A DNA stretch of 64,000 nt from DASWJS01 sp036397035. Lineage in GTDB: Bacteria; Actinomycetota; AC-67. The notes beneath the pieces are model-generated. The model saw only the letters and a list, made by a program, of their open reading frames with translations, ran no database searches and was not told the DNA's origin. Both the position numbers and the translations under genes were made by a program. The stretch lies in the NCBI GenBank assembly GCA_036397035.1, contig DASWJS010000020.1, positions 1 through 64,000 of the forward strand. Reading direction: 5' to 3'. Shown piece after piece: positions 48,197 to 54,837 of the stretch (its first letter is position 1; each line of letters opens with the position of its first letter).

Positions 48197-49522
48197 ATGC
48201 TCACGAAGCGGATCGGTGCGGCCGTCGCGGTGCTCGCGGCGTCCTTCGCCGTCATCGTGATCGCCGCGCCGCCCGCCGGCGCGCTGCAGGAGATCCGCAT
48301 CGACGTCGACCTGGCGCACGGCTTCGCGCCCGAGGCGACCCTGATCCAGACGGGGACGAGCGTCGTGTGGCACAACGTCGACACGATGGACTACCCGGTC
48401 GTCCGAGGCGCGCACACGGTCGTCGCGACCACCGGCGCCTTCGCCTCGCCGGAGATCGTGCCCGGTGGGAGCTGGGCGTTCCGCTTCCTTCGGCCCGGCA
48501 GCTACGCGTACTTCTGCTCGATCCATCCATCGCTTCTGACCGCCACGGTGGAGGTAACCGGGCCGGTGATCGAGCCGCCCGCGCTGGAGACGGAGGTCGC
48601 GATCGTGGAGGGCAGCGCGAGCGACACCGACACCTGGACCTACGACCCCGAGGACCTGGCGGGCGTGACCGGGCTCACCGTCACCTGGCGCAACAACGGC
48701 GCCGCGGTCCATACGGTGACGGCCGAGGATCGCTCTTTCGACTCCGGCGACATCGACCCCGGCGAGACCTGGAAGAAGACCTTCGCCGACCCTGTGTCGC
48801 TCGTCTACGTCTGCACGCTGCACCCGTGGATGAAGGGGACCGTCCGCATCGCGGACGAGGGCGGGGAAGCGCCACCGCCCCCGCAACGGAAGGAGGACTC
48901 CTCACCCGGCGCGAGCACCGCGCTCGCCCAACCGGTTCGTGTGGGAGGCGAACCCGTGACGTGGAACGTCGCCGTGGTCGAGCCGGACGTCGCCGATCCG
49001 GACTCGTGGACCTACCTGCCGGCGGCGCTGGAGGCGAACGCGGGCGACACGGTCGTGTGGACCAACGAGGGCGTGGTCGACCACACCGTCACGGCGCGAG
49101 ACGGCTCGTTCGACTCGGCGACGCTGCGCGCGGGCGCGACGTTCGGCATGCTCGCCGAGACCGAGGGCGTCTTCGACTACTATTGCTCGCTGCACCCGTG
49201 GATGAAGGGCTCGCTGAGGGTCGTCGCGGCGGGCGCGCGCTCCGCCTCGCCGGACGGCGCCATCGCCGGGCGGACGCCGCCGGACGACCGGCCGACCGCC
49301 CCGGCCGGCGAGGAAGCCGCGCCGGCGGCGGATCCAACGCGAACACGGCTCGCCCTGGCGGTCGCCGGCGCGATCGCGCTGTTCACCCTGTTGCTGCTCG
49401 TCGCGCCCGCGCGAGACGCGGTGCGGCGCAGGCGCGCGACGCGCAGGGCTCTCGACGAGGCGTTCGACCGGGCGCTCCTGGAGTTCCTGCGCGACGAGGT
49501 GAAGACGCCCGAGAAGCTGTGA
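48197..49522 (+). CDS. Membrane-anchored protein with three cupredoxin domains
   Basis: This 441-residue exported protein has a signal peptide, three plastocyanin-like domains and a C-terminal membrane helix (ALAVAGAIALFTLLLLVA) with a basic cytoplasmic tail. The domains close with YFCSIHPSLLTA, YVCTLHPWMKGT and YYCSLHPWMKGS. The first has Leu-Leu in place of the usual Met, so its copper site may differ. Domains 2 and 3 have His-Cys-His-Met. ATG 48197 gives the neatest signal peptide, but in-frame TTG 48173 and GTG 48176 lie 9-12 bases after GGAGGA and are credible starts. It is probably an extracellular electron relay or copper store. Confidence 0.85.
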   Translation: MLTKRIGAAVAVLAASFAVIVIAAPPAGALQEIRIDVDLAHGFAPEATLIQTGTSVVWHNVDTMDYPVVRGAHTVVATTGAFASPEIVPGGSWAFRFLRPGSYAYFCSIHPSLLTATVEVTGPVIEPPALETEVAIVEGSASDTDTWTYDPEDLAGVTGLTVTWRNNGAAVHTVTAEDRSFDSGDIDPGETWKKTFADPVSLVYVCTLHPWMKGTVRIADEGGEAPPPPQRKEDSSPGASTALAQPVRVGGEPVTWNVAVVEPDVADPDSWTYLPAALEANAGDTVVWTNEGVVDHTVTARDGSFDSATLRAGATFGMLAETEGVFDYYCSLHPWMKGSLRVVAAGARSASPDGAIAGRTPPDDRPTAPAGEEAAPAADPTRTRLALAVAGAIALFTLLLLVAPARDAVRRRRATRRALDEAFDRALLEFLRDEVKTPEKL

Positions 49523-49526
49523 CGCG

Positions 49527-50414
49527 CTACAGCGACAGCAGCGGATCGATCCCGACGGCGAGGAAGACGAACGCCAGGTACAGGATCGAGGTGCGAAAGA
49601 GCGGGTAGGCCGCGCGCGTCCCCATCTGCCAGATCGCGAACGCGTGCCCGACGAGCCAGCCGCCGAGCCCGGTCGCAAGCGCCAGGTAGACGACGCTGAG
49701 CCCCGCCACCGGCGCGAGCAGCACCGTCAGGAAGACGGTGGCAACCGCGTAGACGACGATCTGCCGCTTGGTGGCTTCCTCGCCGGCGACGACCGGCATC
49801 ATCGGGACTTTCGCGGCCGCGTAGTCCTCGGCGTGGCGCAGCGCGAGCGCCCAGAAGTGCGGGGGGGTCCACATGAACACGATCCCGAACAGCACCCACG
49901 CCGGCGCGCCGACCGTTCCCGTGACCGCCGCCCACCCGACCAGGACCGGCACCGCGCCCGCCGCGCCGCCGATCACGATGTTCTGCGGCGTCGTTCGCTT
50001 CAGGCCCATCGTGTAGACGAAGACGTAGAAGGCGATCGCCGCCTGCGTGAGCGCCGCGGCGAGCAGGTTCACCGTCGCGACCATGAAGGCGAAGGACAGG
50101 GCCGCGAGCACGATCCCGAAGACGAGCGCCGCGCGCGGCTCGATCGCGTGCGCCGGCAGCGGCCGCGTTCGTGTGCGCCGCATGATCGCGTCGATGTCGC
50201 GGTCGATCACCATGTTGATCGTGTTCGCGCTCGCCGCGCCCACGGTGCCGCCGATCAGCGTGGACAGCACGAGCAGCGTCGACGGCCACCGCCCCGCTGC
50301 GAGCACCATCGTCGGGACGGTCGTGATCAACAGCAGCACGATGATGCGCGGCTTCGTGAGGCGCACGTAAGCGCCGATCGCGTCGCGGGCCGCCGGCCTG
50401 ATCGCTAGGTCCAC
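49527..50414 (-). CDS. ctaB: Protoheme IX farnesyltransferase
   Basis: CtaB attaches a farnesyl group to heme b, making heme O for the oxidase. The 295-residue UbiA-superfamily protein has about eight to nine helices, the prenyl-diphosphate-binding NMVIDRDIDAIMRRTRTRPL motif and the second Asp-rich loop region around YTMGLKRTTPQNIVIGG. The GTG at 50414 is chosen since it overlaps the ctaA stop by 10 bases and gives the typical DAIGAYVRLTKPRI start. It forms an operon with ctaA. Confidence 0.94.
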   Translation of the reverse strand: MDLAIRPAARDAIGAYVRLTKPRIIVLLLITTVPTMVLAAGRWPSTLLVLSTLIGGTVGAASANTINMVIDRDIDAIMRRTRTRPLPAHAIEPRAALVFGIVLAALSFAFMVATVNLLAAALTQAAIAFYVFVYTMGLKRTTPQNIVIGGAAGAVPVLVGWAAVTGTVGAPAWVLFGIVFMWTPPHFWALALRHAEDYAAAKVPMMPVVAGEEATKRQIVVYAVATVFLTVLLAPVAGLSVVYLALATGLGGWLVGHAFAIWQMGTRAAYPLFRTSILYLAFVFLAVGIDPLLSL

Positions 50415-51394
50415 TCCTGCCCTCCGGCGACCGGGAGCGGCTCGCGCGCGACCGCCCCGAGCGAGCGCCCGGTGGCGGGAGCCGGACGCGCGAGGGTCGC
50501 GGCCGCGATCAGGGACGACCAGACGAGCGCCGACAGCAAGACGTGCGCGGTCACGGCGGGCGCCGCGAGCCGCGTCCAGACTTGCAGGCCGCCGACGACG
50601 GCCTGCGCGACGTAGAGGGCGCCGGCCAGCACGGCGAACGTTCGCGCCGGGCCGCGCGCGCGCAGCGCGCGAACGAGGAAGACCGCGAGCAGCACGCCGG
50701 CGGCCGCGACGCCGGCTCGGTGCACGTAGTGAAGCGTAAGGCGCCCGCCGAGGTCCGGGAACAGCGTCCCGTTCATCAGCGGCCAGTCCGGGAAGGCGAG
50801 GCCGGCGTGTTCGCCGCGCACGATCGCTCCCAGCAGGATGACGGCGAACACGCCGGCTGCGGACATGCGCGCCAGCCGTGCGACGGCCGCGGACGCCGCC
50901 CGCTCGCGCGGCGCTTCCGGCTCGCGCGGCGCTTCCGGCTCGCGCGGGGCGGGCCGGTAGGCGCGCACGGTCGCGAACACCAGCAGCGCCACGAGGGTCA
51001 TCGCGGTGGCGATGTGGACCGTGACGAGCGCCGACTCCAGGAAGCGCAAGTCCGGCGTGGTCTTGACCTTCACCACGATCGCGCCGAGCGCCGCCTGCAC
51101 CAGGATCAACGGCGTCCCGATCGCGTAGGGCACGACGACGGCTCGCCGCTCGCGCCGCCGCGCCACGGCCACCACGGCCGTCACGATCAGCAGCGCGATC
51201 GCGATCGCGCCGACGGTGCGGTGCGAGTACTCGATCAGCGCGTGCTTTTGCAGCGGCGGGATCCAGCGGCCGAAGCACCGGGGCCAGTCGGGGCAGCCGT
51301 CGCCCGAGCCGGTCGCTCGCACGAGCCCGCCGACGCCGATGGTCCCGATGGTTGCGAGCGTGGTCGCGAGCGAAAGCCGCCGGAAGAGGTTCAC
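50405..51394 (-). CDS. ctaA: Heme A synthase
   Basis: CtaA oxidises the methyl of heme O to give heme A. The 329-residue protein has eight membrane helices in two four-helix bundles. His ligands are in ALIEYSHRTVGA and the second-half LHYVHRAGVA, and a Cys pair typical of the actinobacterial form is in GDGCPDWPRCFG. Between the halves a loop holds an 18-bp direct duplication (EPEAPR EPEAPR). The GTG start is at 51394. Heme A supply fits the A-type oxidase encoded next door. Confidence 0.93.
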   Translation of the reverse strand: MNLFRRLSLATTLATIGTIGVGGLVRATGSGDGCPDWPRCFGRWIPPLQKHALIEYSHRTVGAIAIALLIVTAVVAVARRRERRAVVVPYAIGTPLILVQAALGAIVVKVKTTPDLRFLESALVTVHIATAMTLVALLVFATVRAYRPAPREPEAPREPEAPRERAASAAVARLARMSAAGVFAVILLGAIVRGEHAGLAFPDWPLMNGTLFPDLGGRLTLHYVHRAGVAAAGVLLAVFLVRALRARGPARTFAVLAGALYVAQAVVGGLQVWTRLAAPAVTAHVLLSALVWSSLIAAATLARPAPATGRSLGAVAREPLPVAGGQEWT

Positions 51395-51451
51395 GAACAG
51401 GCAGGATACCGGCGGCCTCGGAGCCGGTCGAAACGCGTCCGCGCCGCCGGG

Positions 51452-51457
51452 TACGCT
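51452..51457 (+). promoter_or_regulatory. Putative -10 box for leaderless polyprenyl synthase gene
   Basis: TACGCT ends 8 nt before the GTG at 51466; no Shine-Dalgarno sequence is visible. It is identical to the box before the GTG at 5790. Confidence 0.4.
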
Positions 51458-51465
51458 TGGCGCTC

Positions 51466-52500
51466 GTGGCCGCGAACCCGACCGATCTTCCCGGCGTCGA
51501 CGAGGCGCTGCTCGGTTTCCTGACGGCGCGCGCCTCCGGCGGGGGCGAGGTGGACATCCTGCGCGGTGAGATCGAGCGGGTGGTGCGCTCGGGCGGCAAG
51601 CGGCTGCGTCCGGCGTTCTGCGTGTGGGGCTATCGCGCGGGCGGGGGAAGCGACGACGATTCCATCGCCCGCGTCGCGGGCGCGCTCGAGCTGCTGCACA
51701 CCTTCGCGATCATCCACGACGACGTGATGGACCGTTCGCCGCTGCGGCGCGGCTCGCCCACGACCCACCGCTGGTTCACCGCGACCGAGGGGCTGCGCGG
51801 CGACCTCGACCACTTCGGGGAGGGCGCGGCGATCCTGGCCGGCGACCTCGCGATGGCGCTCGCGGACGAACTGTGGTGGTCCTCGGGTTTCGAGGCGGCC
51901 GCGCTGCTGGACGCCGTGCGGCCGTACCATGCGATGCGCGCGGAAGTGATCGGCGGTCAGTACCTCGACCTGCTGGCCGCCGCTCGCGGCTCGGCCACGC
52001 CGGAGGAGACGCGCGCGATCAGCGTGCTGAAGTCCGGGCGCTACACGGTCGAGCGGCCGCTGGAGATCGGCGCCGCTCTTTCCGGCGCGCACGAGGCGGT
52101 TCGCGAGAGCCTGCGCGCGTTCGGGGCGCCGCTGGGCGAGGCGTTCCAGTTGCGCGACGACGTGCTCGGCGCGTTCGGCGATCCCGGCACGACCGGCAAG
52201 CCCGCCGACAGCGACCTTCGCGAGGGCAAGCAGACGTTGCTGATCGCCCTGGCTCGCAAGGCCGCCGACCCGCAACAGGCGCAGGTGCTGTCCCGGCTCG
52301 GCGACCCCGACCTCACCGACGCGGAGGCGGACGCGATGCGCGACGTCCTGCGCGACACCGGCGCGCTCGAGCAGGTCCTGGAGACGATCGACGGCTTGCT
52401 CGAGCAGTCCTACACCGCGCTCGCGCGCGCGAACGTGCCCCGCGAGGCGGCCGAGGCGCTCGACGTGCTGGCGCGCGACGCGGTCGTGCGCGAGGTCTGA
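51466..52500 (+). CDS. Polyprenyl (trans-prenyl) diphosphate synthase
   Basis: This 344-residue enzyme condenses isopentenyl diphosphate with allylic diphosphates. It has GGKRLRPAFCVW, the first aspartate-rich motif HDDVMDRSPLRRG, and the second FQLRDDVLGAFGD, with K/G residues after it (PADSDLREGKQT). Whether the product is geranylgeranyl, a menaquinone side chain or another chain length cannot be read. The residues before the first motif (FAIIHDD, no bulky Tyr/Phe close by) hint at longer than C15. The ispD/ispF pathway supplies its substrate. larE overlaps its stop by 1 base. Confidence 0.92.
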   Translation: MAANPTDLPGVDEALLGFLTARASGGGEVDILRGEIERVVRSGGKRLRPAFCVWGYRAGGGSDDDSIARVAGALELLHTFAIIHDDVMDRSPLRRGSPTTHRWFTATEGLRGDLDHFGEGAAILAGDLAMALADELWWSSGFEAAALLDAVRPYHAMRAEVIGGQYLDLLAAARGSATPEETRAISVLKSGRYTVERPLEIGAALSGAHEAVRESLRAFGAPLGEAFQLRDDVLGAFGDPGTTGKPADSDLREGKQTLLIALARKAADPQQAQVLSRLGDPDLTDAEADAMRDVLRDTGALEQVLETIDGLLEQSYTALARANVPREAAEALDVLARDAVVREV

Positions 52501-53303
52501 TGAGCTACGCGCGGCTTCGAGCGATCGTCGGCGACCTGCCGGGCGCGATCGTCGCGTATTCGGGCGGCGCGGACTCGGCCTTCCTGGCCGACGTCGCGCA
52601 CGAGGCGCTCGGGGAGCGGATGGTGGCCGTCACCGCGGTCAGCCCCTCGCTCGCGCCGGACGAGCGCGCCGCCGCCGCCGGGCTCGCGCTGGCACGCGGC
52701 TGGCGCCACGAGGAAGTGGTCACGACCGAAGTCGACAAGCCCGAGTACCGCGCCAACAACCCGGACCGCTGCTACCACTGCAAGGACACGCTCTTCGACC
52801 TGCTCGACGCGCTGGCCGCCGAACGGCGCGCGACGGTGCTGGTCGGCACGAACGTGGACGACACCGGCGACTTCCGGCCGGGGCAGCGTGCGGCGCGCGA
52901 GCACGGCGTTCGCGCGCCGCTGCTCGAAGCGGGGCTGACGAAGCAGGAGGTCCGCTCGCTCAGCCGGGCCCGCGGATTGCCGACCTGGGACAAGCCCGCG
53001 AGCGCGTGCCTGTCGAGCCGGATCGCCTATGGCGTCGAGGTCACGCCCGAGCGACTCGACCGCGTGGCGCGGGCCGAGCGGTTCCTGAAGGAGCGCGGCT
53101 TGAACGAGCTGCGCGTGCGCGACCACGGCGACCTCGCCCGGATCGAGGTCCCGCCTGTGGAGATCGAGCGGCTGGCGGCCGAGCGCGACGCCGTCGCCGC
53201 GTTCTTCCGCGAGCTTGGGTTCGCCTACGTGACGCTCGACCTCGAAGGGTTCCGGAGCGGCTCGATGAACGCGCCGCTCCTTCGCATCGGCCGCCGCAGT
53301 TGA
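52500..53303 (+). CDS. larE: ATP-dependent sacrificial sulfur transferase LarE
   Basis: LarE adenylates and thiolates the pyridinium dicarboxylate precursor of the nickel-pincer nucleotide cofactor. The 267-residue PP-loop protein has AYSGGADSAFLA (ATP-binding loop, Ser21-Ser26), the Cys pair in PDRCYHCKDTLFD (C91, C94) and KPASACLSSRIAYG with C170, the likely sacrificial or Fe-S-linked cysteine. No larB or larC is present in the window, so cofactor synthesis must be completed elsewhere, or this homologue serves another thiolation. The start TGATG overlaps the preceding gene, and its stop overlaps the next TTG start. Confidence 0.9.
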   Translation: MSYARLRAIVGDLPGAIVAYSGGADSAFLADVAHEALGERMVAVTAVSPSLAPDERAAAAGLALARGWRHEEVVTTEVDKPEYRANNPDRCYHCKDTLFDLLDALAAERRATVLVGTNVDDTGDFRPGQRAAREHGVRAPLLEAGLTKQEVRSLSRARGLPTWDKPASACLSSRIAYGVEVTPERLDRVARAERFLKERGLNELRVRDHGDLARIEVPPVEIERLAAERDAVAAFFRELGFAYVTLDLEGFRSGSMNAPLLRIGRRS

Positions 53304-54229
53304 TCCTTGACGCGCTGATCGTGGTGGTGGTCGGCCTGGCCGTCTGGCGGGGCGTGCGGCGAGGGCTGATCCGTTCGCTGACCGGTCTGGCCGGGTTCGT
53401 CGTGGCGGTGATCGTGGCCGTGCTGGCGTTCCGGCTCGTCGCGGTCCCGCTCGAACGGGTGCTCGGGCTGTCGACGGGCGTGGCGAACCTCGCCGGCGCG
53501 ATGGGGCTGTTCCTCGCGGTGACCGTGGCCGCGCGCGTCGCCGGGAACGCGCTGACGAGGCTCGTCGCGTGGTCGAAGCTCGGCACGCTCAACAAGCTCG
53601 GCGGCGCCGCGATCAGCGGGACGTGGGCGGCCGCCTGGGTCGCCGTCGTGCTGCTGTCGATCTCGGTGATCCCCGCGCCCTCGCCGATCGCGAGCGCCCT
53701 GGAGGACTCGGCGATCGGCTCGGGCATCGTCGACGAAGCGCCGGCGTTCGTCGCCGCGGCCGCGCGGACCGACTTGCGGCGCGCGCTGGTGTTCTTCTTC
53801 CCTCGAACCGAGCAGCGCGTCGCCATTCGCGCGACGACCGACTTCCATCGCCTTGCCGGCGCCGAGCGCGAGCTGTTCGAGATGATCAACGAGGAGCGCG
53901 CGGCCCGCGAGCTCGCGCCGCTGGCGTGGGACGAGCAGGCGGCCCGCGCCGGGCGCCTGCACGTCGCGGACATGTACCGCCGCGGGTACTTCGGCCACGA
54001 GTCCCCGGCCGGGACCACGCCGGCGGAGCGCCTGCGGGCGCAAGGCGCGATCTTCCGGATCGCGAGCGAGAACCTGGCGCTCGCGCCCGACATGTCGATC
54101 GCGCACGCGCGCCTGATGGGATCGAGCGGGCACCGGCGCCACATCCTGTCGACGCGATTCACGCGCGTCGGCATCGGCGTCGTGTACGGGGCGCAGGGAC
54201 TGCTCATCGCCCAAGAGTTCGCCGGTTGA
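53300..54229 (+). CDS. CvpA-like membrane domain fused to CAP/SCP domain
   Basis: This 309-residue protein has four membrane helices (about 1-115) with the CvpA pattern ILDALIVVVVGLAVWRGVRRG then LIRSLTGLAGFVVAVIVAV. A linker leads to a CAP (SCP/PR1) domain (about 190-309) with MINEERAARELAPLAWDEQAARAGR, then GYFGHESP, SENLA and GSSGHRRHIL. CAP domains of this type are extracytoplasmic and may bind or cleave envelope material. MarP of mycobacteria has the same N-terminal domain joined to a serine protease, so the architecture is analogous. TTG 53300 overlaps the larE stop (TTGA), the only start that includes the first helix. Confidence 0.82.
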   Translation: MILDALIVVVVGLAVWRGVRRGLIRSLTGLAGFVVAVIVAVLAFRLVAVPLERVLGLSTGVANLAGAMGLFLAVTVAARVAGNALTRLVAWSKLGTLNKLGGAAISGTWAAAWVAVVLLSISVIPAPSPIASALEDSAIGSGIVDEAPAFVAAAARTDLRRALVFFFPRTEQRVAIRATTDFHRLAGAERELFEMINEERAARELAPLAWDEQAARAGRLHVADMYRRGYFGHESPAGTTPAERLRAQGAIFRIASENLALAPDMSIAHARLMGSSGHRRHILSTRFTRVGIGVVYGAQGLLIAQEFAG

Positions 54230-54231
54230 GC

Positions 54232-54237
54232 TAACGT
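54232..54237 (+). promoter_or_regulatory. Putative -10 box for leaderless AAA ATPase gene
   Basis: TAACGT ends 9 nt before the ATG at 54247. It lies directly after the preceding stop codon; no Shine-Dalgarno sequence is seen. Confidence 0.35.
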
Positions 54238-54246
54238 TCGGCCCTC

Positions 54247-54801
54247 ATGCCCCGCGTTGCGATCGTCGGGTCCTTCTCGACGGGCAAGACCACGCTGGCC
54301 GAGGCGGTGACCGAGCCGCTCGGCCTCCCGCTGCTACCCGAGGTCGCGCGCGAGGTCGCCGCGATGGGGTTCAAGCTCGACAAGGAGGCTACGCCCGAGG
54401 TCGAGACGCTGATCTTCCTTCGCCAGTACGCCAACGAGATGACGCACCCGGACTTCGTCGGCGACCGGTCCCTGATCGACGTGATGGCCTACGCGGGCTG
54501 GGTGCTGGACAACCAGGATCGACGCCGGGAGTTCGCGTTGTGGGAGGAGTGCCTTCGCGTGGCCGAGCACCGGCTGCGCAGCCAGTACACGCACGTGTTC
54601 TACCTGCCGATCGAATTCGACATCGTCCCGGACGGCCTGCGCCCGATGGATCCGGACTTCCAGCGAGACATCGACGCGCGCATGCTCGCGCTGCTCGACC
54701 GGCACGACGTGGCCTACGAGACCCTGCGCGGATCGGTGGAGGAGCGCACCGAGGCCCTCGTGGCGAGCGTCGGGGATCGCCCCCGCTCACCAGCGACGTA
54801 A
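54247..54801 (+). CDS. AAA-family ATPase/kinase (NadR-kinase-like)
   Basis: This 184-residue P-loop protein has Walker A VGSFSTGKTTLAEA, a short lid with LPLLPEVAREVAAMGF, and Walker B-like DFVGDRSLIDVMAYAGW. The layout resembles the AAA_28 family, which includes the ribosylnicotinamide kinase domain of NadR and other small-molecule kinases. No NMN adenylyltransferase domain is present. The substrate is unknown. It sits alone before glnD with a 36-base gap. Confidence 0.8.
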   Translation: MPRVAIVGSFSTGKTTLAEAVTEPLGLPLLPEVAREVAAMGFKLDKEATPEVETLIFLRQYANEMTHPDFVGDRSLIDVMAYAGWVLDNQDRRREFALWEECLRVAEHRLRSQYTHVFYLPIEFDIVPDGLRPMDPDFQRDIDARMLALLDRHDVAYETLRGSVEERTEALVASVGDRPRSPAT

Positions 54802-54823
54802 CGCCTTCGTAACCGTGGCCGCC

Positions 54824-54829
54824 TACCAT
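54824..54829 (+). promoter_or_regulatory. Putative -10 box for leaderless glnD
   Basis: TACCAT ends 8 nt before the glnD ATG at 54838, with no Shine-Dalgarno sequence. The spacing is equal to that at cysS, the polyprenyl synthase and the gene at 59772. Confidence 0.4.
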
Positions 54830-54837
54830 GGCCGCCG

